From positions 315,001-379,000 of the forward strand of contig OX387201.1 of assembly GCA_947561715.1 (NCBI GenBank): a stretch of DNA of 64,000 nucleotides. The letters are read 5' to 3'. The notes under the pieces were generated by a model. That model searched no databases and was not told where the DNA came from. It saw only the letters and a program-made list of their open reading frames with translations. Positions 52,341-64,000 of the stretch are shown here, in pieces. Each line of letters starts with the position of its first letter. Positions within the stretch are counted from its first letter, which is position 1. Origin of the DNA: Ascidia mentula. Its lineage: Eukaryota > Chordata > Ascidiacea > Phlebobranchia > Ascidiidae. A program made the position numbers and the translations under genes.

Positions 52341-52485
52341 TGAAGAGTGCAAGTCTCCTGGTGGCCAGAGCTCGCCAGTGGCAATGGCCGCTGGGTGGCA
52401 GCAGCAGTTAGCACTTGCTGCCGCCGGTTTTCCCTGTTTCAAAAGTTCCCTTTGGTCATTCCATGGAACCGTCAATCTTCAGCCC
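52341..52485 (+). pseudogene. ARX exon 3 fragment with 134-bp internal deletion, unit 3
   Basis: Begins like the unit 2 fragment, then jumps from gctgccgcc directly to ggttttccctg, losing 134 bp. It ends at the same junction as the other fragments. Confidence 0.95.
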
Positions 52486-53985
52486 TATACAGAGATGACA
52501 ATTGCCGAGTTCCTTGCTGTCCGTGTTGTATTTCTTCGCATTGTTTGCCAAGTAAAATCTACTACTTAAATTGGTCTATAATATCTTAGTCATGGAGAGA
52601 CAAGAGGCTGATGGAGAGCCAAGCATTTCAAACAAGTAAATTTTAACTGTTAATGAAAATCACGTTTAATTTGGTCTCAAAACATTTAGATTTTTCTGTA
52701 CAAATATGTTATCTTTATCAATTACATGTACTTCTGCTGACAATGTTAAAGATGATTGCATGAATTGTGGATTTTCAATTTTTGTGAACGACGATCAAAT
52801 CAACAAACAACATTGCAATGAAAAGTCGCAGTGACGTTTGCAGCTTCGGGAATGGAAATAATGAGATTTGCCTATGGAGCAGACATTGATTAGTTTCAAG
52901 ATCTTACGCAACCGCCTTGCGTTCTTGCATTTAATTGTGCATCTAATATTACATCATGTTGCTGGTTCTTAAATATTGCCATGAAGCCAAATCTTAGAAT
53001 AAAGCACGGTACGGCAACCTTGATTTTATCTCTAGCTGTGGACGAAATTGTTTTCAGAATGCGGCAAAAGTTTTTAATCTTCTTGCTGCGCTCATAACCA
53101 CGTGACACTCAGTTGTTACGCATGACGTCCTCCGGCTGGTTTTGAGAAAAAACTAAAGCCAATTTGAATGGCAACGCTTATTTCGCACACACTAAACAAT
53201 TGTTGATGTTACTGTGACGTAATAAAACCCGACAAAGAAGCTTGTCAAGATACAATTACATTATTGACAGTAAATGGTGTGCAGCTACTGCACTCATACA
53301 GTTGCTTAGCTTTGCAGTAACTTTATGGCAGTTTAACAACCACTGGAAGTAAGCGAGGTATTCCATGTGTGCTCAGTGCCTAAACAAGTTTGAAGCTTTG
53401 GGATGCCTTTGGAAAACAACCAGCGTGGCGTTGACGTTGATTGCAAGCTGTGAGAAGACTGCAGGTAAGAAATGTTTTAGTTAAACACTTTTTTGGGCGA
53501 TCAGCATAAGAAGACGAGAAGGTGATGACCCAGATTTCCTGTGCCCACTTTTATTGCGGGCCTCGTATTCCATTCTTATTCATGCACACGTGATAAATGC
53601 TAAATTTTTGATGCCATGCAGGATGGTTCTTTATGTACAGTTGAAAGTTTGGTGGGATATTATCACCGTCACAATCGACATTGTCACAAAACGTTAAAAA
53701 AGGTTTGACGTAGGTATTTGAATATACACAGAGGATAAACCGAATAACGATAATTGTTTGTTAAAGCACACTGGGCTTGTTATAGGAGTGCAACATTTCA
53801 AATAACATGCAATTATTAATTCTGCTCTAATTTTTCTACGCAACAATGACGATGTGGTAATTTAACAGAAAAGATTAAATGCAGAAAGCATAAAAAAGAA
53901 ACCTAATTTCACATCATCGCCCACTTAAATATTCACCAAAATTTATTCATGCGAATACTATTTGTTTAAAACTCTAATGCAGCTT

Positions 53986-56900
53986 TTATCCAACAATCTC
54001 AATCACTTTACCACCATCCTGTTTAGCACGGGGGTTGTATCTAACACCGAAATCAGACGAACGACTCCTTGATGTACGCAATGATGATATTTTGGAAACG
54101 AGCCATTCCGTCATCTTCGACAATCGCTTTTCAAATGCTTTGGAGTAGAGCAAGGGGTTGAGGGCGCTGTTGACTGGAAGCAACAGACAAGCACTCAACA
54201 CATAAGCGTCTCCTGACATCTTCACCCCTCCAACACTCAAAAATCCCATCACACAAATTGGAATCCAGCAACAAAAGTCGGTCAAAATCAACCTGGTGAT
54301 TCTCTTCTGCATCTTGGAGCTGACATCAGTGCTTCTGGATCCTTTCATGCGGTTGCTTCGCTTGTAAATAAGAAAATAAGCAACCACCATGTAGACGAAC
54401 ATGAGGAAGTTGATTGTGATGAGGAATGTTGAATATTCCCAAGCAAACTCATTGGTAGTTGCAAACAAACGTGGCATACAGACGCTTGTTTCACCATAAT
54501 ATCCAAAATCTTCCTTGATAGAGTTACGTGGGAAGGCGTTTTCAATTGTATGTTTAACATCGTACCAAGACTCTGGCTCTGATGTTGAAATTCTTTGTGC
54601 AAGTAACGACATGTTTTCTCTTGACACGAAATCTGTTTCATAGAAGTTATTTGGGAACCAAACATCTGTGGCAAAGTACTCAGAAGTTGCGTTGAGCAAA
54701 GGAACGGTTGCCAACAAAATAGCCAACATCCAACAAGACAACTCAGCAATCACAGTTTTAATAACACTGACATTTCGCATGAGGAAAGGTTTAAAGGCCG
54801 ATATCAGGCGATATGTGGTCATAGCTGTCATAGTGAAGGCTGATGCTTCTGATGATACAACTGCAAGTGCTCCAAGTGCTGAACACAAGCTACTTGATCT
54901 CCATTCTTTATCAAACAAACAATAAGATCCCGAATATCTAGTCGCTTGTATTATGATTGCCAGTAGATAAACTCCCATGAGAAGGTCAGACACGCAGAGG
55001 TTGAGAATAAAAACGCTTGTATTAATAAACAAATTCTGATCTTTATTAACTTTAATTAAGTCTCGTGTGGTTGTAACAAATACAAACGAATTCCCTCCCA
55101 GTGCTAAGATGCCTGTCACCCAGAAGATACCTCGATAAACTGGGTTTGCGATCATTTCGTTGACGTCTGCAAATGCGTTTCCAGCTAAATTAACACATTC
55201 GTCACTTCCGTCTGAGCAGTCATTAATTCCGTTCTGTACAACTTTCATTTCAACAGACAAAGGTTGTTCATTGGTGCAATAAAACCTGGTATTTTCACAA
55301 CGACACCTGCTTTCATCAGATACGTCATCGCAGTCGATTATTCCGTCACAAACATGATTCCTATCTATGGAAATCTTTCCTTTATTTCTGCAGTAGTATC
55401 GGGTGTTGTTACATAGTTCTAGAAATTCGTCTGATTCGTCATTGCAATCAATTATTCCATCACAGACTCTTTGATTATATATGTTAATTTTTCCTTTGTT
55501 GAAACATTTAAACCTGTCCGGACACAGAATTTCTCCGTCAAGCCCGAAAAAATCGTTGACAGATCCATCACACCACATGGGAAATCGACTCCTTGCATAA
55601 GGTATTCCACCTATTTTTTGAGCGGTTCTAAACTGCATTTTCATAGCCAAAACGCAAAGAGATTCGTTGCCCAAATTATTTACTGTGAAGATCTTGTCAT
55701 CTGCTACACACTCACTTTGCACTGATGCTGTCCCAGTTGAACAGTATTTGGTGTTAGTTTGGTTGACACATTGTACACTTGTGTTACACAACACCTTATC
55801 TTGGTCCACACATGTAGAACTGTCCTTGCAATGCATTTGGTTCTGGGGACAATCTCCTCGTATATCGCGACACAATGTTTGATTTTCACACAAACATTCA
55901 TCTGAAATATCAAAGCAATCCACTACACCGTCACAAACTTGCTTGCTTGAAACTATCAGCTTTCTGTCCAAACACTGGAAACATCTAAACTGTCCATTGA
56001 GGAAACAAATATCAGAACTGTCAGAACATTGAGCCACTGAATCGTAGACGTTTGTTTGAGGTAAAACACAAACACCTTTTCTTGATGATCCAGAACATTT
56101 AAACCCAAACCCATGTTGAACTTCGTCACTTTTGTCATTGCAGCCATCAATAGCTTGCCCGTCACAAAAATATTCTCTCAGAATAAGTTGATGATTTTCA
56201 CAGAAAAATAAGTTTTCGCAGGATTTGCTGCATGTTGAAACTGTGCACAGCACTACAACTTCACAATTATTAACATCGGTAGCGCACGTTTTACCAACAA
56301 CTTCGTTGCACGTATATGGATCAGTTGTACGTATGAGATTTCTGGCTTCCTTTTCACTTGGACAAGTTACAGCAACCACGTGACAAGATTTACATGTGAT
56401 GTCAGAAAATGAACAAACTTCGTCAATTCCATCAACGCAATCTATGAAGTTATCATTTATCCATGTAAAAGGTATACATCTACCGTCTGGTGAGCATTGT
56501 GTGTTATTTGAATTACATGGACATCTGGCGTAAGTTCCAGAACAGTTGCAGGTATAATGTGTCTCATCACTTCCATCAATACAGTCAGGTTTTCCGTCAC
56601 ACAACAAAGATCGATCAATGCAATTTAAATCCTTTAGAATGCACTGTTTCAATCCAACACAAGCACATTCAAACTTATCCGCTGGACATGTGCAGTTAAA
56701 CTCATCACTCAAATCTCCACAGTGATTGAACCCATCGCATTGCTTAAATTTACTGATGCATCCACCACTCCGCCAGGAACTGCAGTTTTTAGATTTGTAA
56801 CAAGGACACTCAAACCTATCCGCTGGACATGTGCAGTTAACTTCATCACTCCAATCTCCACAGTTACTGCTTCCATCGCATTGCATTGATTTACTAATAC

Positions 56901-57608
56901 AATAAGAGCCCAGTGACGTGCAATTATTAGTTTTGTGGCATGAACACTCAAACCTATCCGCTGGACATGTGCAGTTAACCTCATCACTCCAATCTCCACA
57001 GTTGTTATTTCCATCGCATTGCTGAGTTGTCCTAAAGCAACCACCCCACCCTAACGTACAGTTATTAGTTTTGTAACATGGACACTCAAACTTGTCCGCT
57101 GGACATGTGCAGTTAAGCTCATCACTATCGTCAGGACAACGTGAAATTCCATCGCATCGTAAAGATGCATGTACACATGTTCCAGGACATGTTGTGTTAA
57201 AGCAATTGCACTGGAAACTACCATCAGAACAAACCTCACTTAACTCATCACTCCAATCTCCACAGTGTTTAATTGCGTCATTTACATACCACAGCCCAAT
57301 ACATCCTGGTTGATTCGATCCACATTTCCCGATCTTGTGGCAAGCACATTCGAACATGGACGTGGGACAAGTGCAGTTGGGATCAAGATATGGAGCTTCA
57401 CAAACCGGTAGATTTTCTTCTCCTGTTACGAGACACAAGCTTAATTGCAGACAAATGATTTAAAATATAATTTAAATTATATTCAGGAGGTTACACTGTT
57501 AATTTCACACTTACTTGTGATGGGAAGAGGAGCCAGACTTGTGTCCTCACCCGGACATTCACCTTCCGCCCATCCGATCAACACAAATATCAGCAATAAC
57601 TTTAACAT
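53986..57608 (-). CDS. LDLa-repeat rhodopsin-type GPCR, copy 3
   Basis: Exons 57515-57608 and 53986-57422, 1176 residues, at a constant 9373-bp offset from copy 2. Only a handful of residues differ from copy 2, for example VIKTVIAEL for VTKTVIAEL, SSKMQK for SSKIQK and NIYNQRV for NMDNQRV. All domains and splice sites are intact. Confidence 0.9.
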
Positions 57609-60486
57609 TGTTTAAGATTTCTGTCAGTTTAGACTAAAAATTATCACAAAAAATATTTTGGGCGCTATTTAGTTTTAAATGAAAGCTAGGAAATAGAGTA
57701 AGTTAACCTCATGATAATTTACAGAAAAATATATTTCTCCATAATGTCATCGTCAATTTCTGTGCTGATTAAGAACATAAGCAAATCTTAACGTTAGCTC
57801 CTAGGTAACAGTTGTAACTCGATGCCTGACAGTATTGGAAGAATGATAATTTTTATCTCAGAAACTGATGTTCACGCACAAGTAACCGCTATAAAATGAT
57901 CGTATATGTTACAAATCACTGTAACCGTGAGTTAGGTAGGAAGTGACGGTGTTTCATTGCAAGCAGCTGACGGACAACCTGCGCGCTGTATATCTTCCTG
58001 TAATCATTTATTACACCCTCCACCCTTAGCGTAGCAACTCAACCAAGATTGTTAAAGTATGAGGGGCTCAGTAAGCGCATTACTGTTTTTATGTTCCTCA
58101 ATTTATAATAATAACAGATAAAATAAGTCATATATTTCCCAAGCTATCACTCTTATTGAGATTTCATCACATTGTCTATTTAGTGGAAAGGGGCCAATGT
58201 GCAAATTATTTTGCTTAATTACTTCCGTAAACCTCAACAAAGAGATGAACGAAAACATGGACCACCATGCTTTCAAGGCGACCCATTTTTCTGATCTGAA
58301 CAACTTTATGCAAAGTGCGCTACCCTACCCCGAACACTGGGGAATGTGAGTCATAACAGGTTACCATTAAGGGCAAATATTGTCAAATGTTTGTGATTTC
58401 CTGATGTAAAACTGCATTAATATTGAGGATCGAATTCCTGTCAGCAGTGACGAGTCACCACATCCTTTGGTTAAGACAGGAAACCAACACGAATGAATGA
58501 CAACGGGTTTGGATTCGTCGCATCAGCGAATATGTTTATTTCAACGTGGCATATAACTACGTAGTAATTGACAGGTTCGCCCTACTGCGCAGGTCCTGAC
58601 TTGTAGAGCTATCGTATCAAGATCATTAGGTCTACAGGCTTCGCACCCCGGGCATTGCGACTGGATCAGCCGCCTATTCCTGACAATGTTTGCAACTATG
58701 CGATATCCACACTCCAGTCAGATTCGTAGGTTTTCAGACGTGACCAACTGAATTTGCCTGAAGTTATAAATACATTTCAAACCCTTATTTAACAACGCCT
58801 TTTACCCTTTCAGGTTCGTCAGCCTTCCTACTATCTTCGACACGACAGTTTGTGTCATTCAAATTTTGTTTGTGTCATGCAAGTTGGTTTAGGTCATGTA
58901 AATTACTCGTCCCACTAAACGCACACTGTAGGTAACAGCATTCAATCATTGTTTTCCTTCTATGCACGTGATTACAGCTCATGAAATGCCATTATGTTTT
59001 ATGCCTAGTATTGGAAATGGATCAATTGAGAAGCAACCAGTACATCACATTCCGACAAATGTTTCATTTTAAATCCTGCGTTTTAGTTGCCATGGACGAT
59101 ATAAACGCAATCAGGAAGTTGACGCATCGTCACGTTCACTTCCTCTTGCTTAATGAGTTCTCCCCTCTTCCGCGTCACTGTTTAGTGTTTATGACGTAAC
59201 AAATAGTGATCGATTCCACACACTTCCTGATAATCGCCGTAAATTCGCAGAATATGTGCAGAACACATTATTTTGTATTAAACAATGTATCCAAAGCAAT
59301 TTTGTTCGAGGCAAAAAAGTCTTGGCGTTTGTACACTTACAAGCTTTTCATTCACAACAACACAGGAGAAAACTCAGCAAAGTAAAATACGCCGCGTTCT
59401 TCCATGCAAATTCTCATCACAAACCAGGGTTGCAAATGTTTTTAATCAGGTACAAACGTGCACGGGTCAGTGTTTTTCTTCGTAATTTTGCGACAAAGAA
59501 TAAATATGCAAACACACAACTGCATAGAAGTCGTTCTTTTTCCCTAACTGCAAACAACGGCAGTGAAGCATTTTATTCAACCAACATTTTCTAAGAACTT
59601 TTTTACAGCAAAAATGCCTAATATGAACCTTGGCGGTACATGTGCAACACAATTTAAAACACGGTCGCGGGACGCAGTAAATTCCGCGGCGAGACACATT
59701 TGGATCGCGACACACACTTTGGACCCCCCTGTCCTAAACCACCATCCTTTGGAACACAGTCCAGTACGCTATCGGCGCGTTTAATTCTTTGATACCATAA
59801 TATACAAGACAACACTTCATATACCCTTAAACCTGTCATTGACAGCAAAATATGTGTTTTTATACAAGCCTATAACATGTAGCTACATCTTGCTTGCTCC
59901 TCTACGCTGAAGTAGACGCAATAGATCAACTTTTCGAAGGAAAGTCTACCTATATCCTGCATTCGTTGAGAGTAGTCTTAACTTGAATTTTGCATGGTCG
60001 AACTGCAAAGCTGAACCTTAACAAGGTTTTCACTTCGAATGCGTTTCATTCTATTCCTAATACTGACGTCTCTTCCCCAACCTTGGTGTGAGCTGCAGTC
60101 ACAAAAATTCCGCATCGGAATTAACTGTTCTCTGTCATTTGGAACAGTAAAGTTTTACTTTTAACCACATAGAGTGTTGATAATCCTTTTTACGGTAGTT
60201 AAATATTTTTGATTCATATTTTCTGTGGTAATGATTCCTGTTTTGAAGCGCTTAATTGTGGTTGTCAGGGCCTTAATTTCTGCAACATTTTTAGGACAAC
60301 TAAACTTGAACTGTTTCGAAAATTCACGTTTAATTTTAGCAAAACTTTATTTTATATTTCTTTTATTTTTTTTCGTTAATTACATGTACTTTTACTGACA
60401 ATGTTAAAGATGGCTATTGGAATTGCGGGATTTTCTTCAAACAGTTTGTGAACGACAAATAATGTTTATCAACAATTAATATTGCA

Positions 60487-60621
60487 ATGGAAAGTCGCAG
60501 TGATGTTTGCAGCATGGGGAAAGAAATTAATGAGATTTTGCCTGATAGCACAGAGTATGGATCAGACATCGATATGTTTGACGGCATTACGCAACCGCTT
60601 GGCGTCCTTCCACCGGTGTAA
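60487..60621 (+). other. Exon-like 44-codon acidic frame, unit 3
   Basis: Copy of 51114-51248 with an unchanged open frame. See the unit 2 entry for its reading. Confidence 0.25.
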
Positions 60622-61389
60622 GGTTTCTTATAATATTTCCAATGATCCATAGACCCCTTTTTATTAATGCAACTTAGCGACTTTTGTATCATATTGTTGA
60701 GACGTCATAATGTTGCTAAAGGATGTCTTCTCTGGCATCATATGCTGTACTGCTATATAGCTAGTTTTTCTACAGATATTGCCTTTTCTTTTTTTAGCAA
60801 AATAAACATGATTTGATTTTGTTATGGTGTTGTAGGCTATATGTCTAACAAGTCAATCAGTATGTTTATTTTCCATAAAACATATCATTAAAATGGACAT
60901 AATTTTGCATTCTTTAACATTCAGAGGGTGATGTTGGCTACACTGCAAAAAATATTGGCTCAATCTTTAGCCAAAAACTGGTATATTAAAGTATGCGGCT
61001 CATTTTTCCTTGTTTGGCTAAGTGACTAGCCAAAATCCCTGGTTTAAGTTGGTCCAAAAAAAAATGACTTCATTTAAGACAAATTATTGGCTTAGCCTGT
61101 GACCAATTTGTGGCTAGTTATTTATTTTAGAATCTCAGGTGGCTCAATATTTTTGAACCCCTGTGGTATGTGCTTATGAAGTGGTTCCCTGGTTTTACAG
61201 ATTTGTTGTGTATATTTGTCATGTTTTTTTTTTTGTTTGGCAAAAAAACTACTGTTTATATACGTTTTGAGAATACATAGCCTACACTCAAGATTGCGGT
61301 TTCCATACAAAAGGTAAGCAACTAGTTACTGCTTCATTTCAGTAGAATTCGACTAAACAACAAATAATAAACAAACAACCAGTGGTTCT

Positions 61390-61719
61390 TTATTTTTTAT
61401 CAATTGCTGCAAAGAAGGGTGAAAAGGCAGCATCACTTTTCACATTTATAGCTGTTCCTGTTAATATCCATTCTATTGCTTTATAACATTGTTCTGCAGG
61501 GACAGGGTATGATAAGTTCAGAACAAAGTATGAAGCTAAAAGCAACAAATAAGGCATGTATGGTTTTTCATCAGTTATTTCAAGTTGAACAAATGGAATT
61601 TTATCAGATATTACTGTTAACTGTTTAGAACCATCATAACAGTTCATGCAACGAATGTAAGGCTGGTTGCATGCATGTGTAGTGATTTGTCCATCACTAT
61701 AAATTGTAATCACATACTT
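61390..61719 (-). pseudogene. 3' terminal exon of the unidentified minus-strand gene, unit 3
   Basis: Third copy of the fragment, again cut by ARX sequence at 61720. Its reading is unchanged although it has no visible 5' exons. Confidence 0.5.
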
Positions 61720-61998
61720 TGAAGAGTGCAAGTCTCCTGGTGGCCAGAGCTCGCCAGTGGCAATGGCCGCTGGGTGGCAGCAGCAGTTAGCACTTGCTGC
61801 CGCCCTGCAGCGCGTTCACAAAGCAACCCCAGCACATCCATTACATTTGGCGGGATTGTCATCATTCAGAAGCCCGTTGAATTACTTTTTCCCACCGGGT
61901 TTGCATCCAAGCCAGACTGTCCCGCGTTTTCTTGACGGGGTTTTCCCTGTTTCAAAAGTTCCCTTTGGTCATTCCATGGAACCGTCAATCTTCAGCCC
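61720..61998 (+). pseudogene. ARX exon 3 fragment, unit 4
   Basis: Full-length fragment like that of unit 2, without the unit 3 deletion. It shares with unit 2 the variants ccccagcacatcc and tcatcattcag, which differ from the intact ARX gene, so all fragments descend from one event. Confidence 0.95.
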
Positions 61999-63503
61999 TG
62001 TACAGAGATGACAATTGCCGAGTTCCTTGCTGTCCGTGTTGTATTTCTTCGCATTGTTTGCCAAGTAAAATCTACTACTTAAATTGGTCTATAATATCTT
62101 AGTCATGGAGAGACAAGAGGCTGATGGAGAGCCAAGCATTTCAAACAAGTAAATTTTAACTGTTAATGAAAATCACGTTTAATTTGGTCTCAAAACATTT
62201 AGATTTTTCTGTACAAATATGTTATCTTTATCAATTACATGTACTTCTGCTGACAATGTTAAAGATGATTGCATGAATTGTGGATTTTCAATTTTTGTGA
62301 ACGACGATCAAATCAACAAACAACATTGCAATGAAAAGTCGCAGTGACGTTTGCAGCTTCGGGAATGGAAATAATGAGATTTGCCTATGGAGCAGACATT
62401 GATTAGTTTCAAGATCTTACGCAACCGCCTTGCGTTCTTGCATTTAATTGTGCATCTAATATTACATCATGTTGCTGGTTCTTAAATATTGCCATGAAGC
62501 CAAATCTTAGAATAAAGCACGGTACGGCAACCTTGATTTTATCTCTAGCTGTGGACGAAATTGTTTTCAGAATGCGGCAAAAGTTTTTAATCTTCTTGCT
62601 GCGCTCATAACCACGTGACACTCAGTTGTTACGCATGACGTCCTCCGACTGGTTTTGAGAAAAAACTAAAGCCAATTTGAATGGCAATGCTTATTTTGCA
62701 CACACTAAACAATTGTTGATGTTACTGTGACGTAATAAAACCCGACAAAGAAGCTTGTCAAGATACAATTACATTATTGACAGTAAATGGTGTGCAGCTA
62801 CTGCACTCAAACAGTTGCTTAGCTTTGCAGTAACTTTATGGCAGTTTAACAACCACTGGAAGTAAGCGAGGTATTTCATGTGTGCTCAGTGCCTAAACAA
62901 GTTAGAAGGTTTGGAATGCCTTTGGAAAACAACCAGCGTGGCGCTGACGTTGATTGCAAGCTGTGAGAAGACTGCAGGTAAGAAATGTTTTAGTTAAACA
63001 CTTTTTTGGGCGATCAGCATAACGACGAGAAGGTGATGACCCAGATTACCTGTGCCCACTTTTATTGCGGGTCTCGTATTCGATTCTTACTCATGCACAC
63101 GTGATAACTCCTAAGTTTATGATGCCATGCAGGATGGTTCTTTATATACAGTTGCAAGTTTGGTGGGATATTATCACCGTCACAATCGACATTGTCACAA
63201 AACATTAAAAAAGGTTTGACGTAGGTATTTGAATATACACAGAGGATAAACCGAATAACGATAATTGTTTGTTAAAGGACACTGGGCTTGTTATAGGAGT
63301 GCAACATTTCAAATAACATGCAATTATTAATTCTGCTCTAATTTTTCTACGCAACAATGATAGCAGACGAAGTGGTAATTTAACAGAAAAGATTAAATGC
63401 AGAAAGCATAAAAAAGAAACCTAATTTCATATCCTCGCCCACTTAAATATTCACCAAAATTTATTTTAGCAAATAATATTTGTTCAAAACTCTAATGCGA
63501 CTT

Positions 63504-64000
63504 TTATTCAACAATCTCAATCACTTTACCACCATCCTGTTTAGCACGGGGGTTGTATCTAACACTTAAATCAGACGAACGACTCCTTGATGTACGTAAT
63601 GATGATATTTTGGAAACGAGCCATGCTTTCATCTTTGAGAAACGCTCTTCCAATACTTTGGAGTAGAGCAAGGGGTTGAGGGCGCTGTTGATTGGAAGCA
63701 ACAGACAAGCACTCAACACATAAGCGTCTCCTAGCATCTTAACTCCTCCAACACTCAAAAATCCCATCACACAAATTGGAATCCAGCAACAAAAGTCGGT
63801 CAAAATCAACCTGGTTATTCTCTTCTGCATCTTGGAGCTGACATCAGTGCTTCTGGATCCTTTCATGCGGTTGCTTCGCTTGTAAATAAGAAAGTAAGCA
63901 ACCACCATGTAAACGAACATGAGGAAGTTGATTGTGATGAGGAATGTTGAATATTCCCAAGCAAACTCATTGGTTGTTGCAAACAAACGTGGCATACAGA
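63504..64000 (-). CDS. LDLa-repeat rhodopsin-type GPCR, copy 4, cut by right edge
   Basis: C-terminal 163 residues and a few bases more, from CMPRLFATTNEFAW (end of ECL2) through TM5-TM7 to the stop. It combines copy 1 residues (PINSALNPLLYSKVLEER, SSDLSVRYNP) with copy 2/3 residues (RAKQDGGKVIEIV). The frame is open throughout the visible part. Confidence 0.88.
   Translation of the reverse strand, partial: CMPRLFATTNEFAWEYSTFLITINFLMFVYMVVAYFLIYKRSNRMKGSRSTDVSSKMQKRITRLILTDFCCWIPICVMGFLSVGGVKMLGDAYVLSACLLLPINSALNPLLYSKVLEERFSKMKAWLVSKISSLRTSRSRSSDLSVRYNPRAKQDGGKVIEIVE

Larger units (their letters stand above)
52341..61719. repeat. Tandem array unit 3
   Basis: A 9379-bp copy. It is offset from unit 2 by 9507 bp at its start and by 9373 bp after a 134-bp deletion in the ARX fragment (junction at 52425/52426). 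Elsewhere it is almost identical to unit 2, which points to a very recent duplication or recent homogenisation. Confidence 0.95.
61720..64000. repeat. Tandem array unit 4, cut by window edge
   Basis: It begins with an ARX fragment lacking the unit 3 deletion. From about 62640 rightwards many variants agree with unit 1 instead of units 2 and 3, while before that it agrees with units 2 and 3, so it is mosaic. The array continues beyond the window. Confidence 0.92.

Overview
The window looks like a compact chordate genome, most likely an ascidian tunicate of the Ciona type. This is inferred from AT-rich DNA, short GT-AG introns, tightly spaced genes, and proteins that align along their whole length with vertebrate orthologues. 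No database search was run; gene names rest on recognition of protein sequence.

Layout. (1) 41-7882, minus strand: one mosaic secreted lectin gene cut by the left edge, with signal peptide, four C-type lectin domains, a discoidin (F5/8C) domain and a trefoil exon lying inside the intron that splits the discoidin domain. (2) 9246-12506, plus strand: three small housekeeping genes, a PRORSD1-type prolyl-tRNA editing protein, SNRNP35 (U11/U12 snRNP 35K) and a TMEM126-like mitochondrial membrane protein. (3) 13186-28085, plus: POLA1, the catalytic subunit of DNA polymerase alpha. It can be read as 36 exons whose phases all close, giving 1459 residues against 1462 in human. Its intron 15 carries four consecutive hairpins whose 3' arms all begin with UAUUGCAC, the start of miR-92/25/363/367 family microRNAs. 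(4) 31480-33146, plus: an ARX-type paired-like homeobox gene in three exons. (5) 32813-64000: a tandem array of a 9.4-10 kb unit whose left breakpoint lies inside ARX exon 3. Each unit holds one minus-strand gene for a GPCR with about twelve LDLa modules and a 7TM domain (three full copies, a fourth cut by the right edge), the 3' exon of an unidentified minus-strand gene and dispersed repeats; units 2-4 also begin with a dead ARX exon 3 fragment.

How parts fit together. POLA1 acts at replication initiation and has E2F-like sites upstream; the intronic miR-92-type hairpins would be co-transcribed with it, which parallels the vertebrate miR-25 family cluster in the MCM7 intron. The array records a microhomology-type tandem duplication followed by deletions and apparent gene conversion, with full-length receptor reading frames kept in all three complete copies. 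The strongest candidates for something undescribed are the POLA1-hosted microRNA cluster, the trefoil-in-discoidin gene structure, the loss of two zinc ligands in POLA1, and the LDLa-GPCR array with its ARX-derived junctions.
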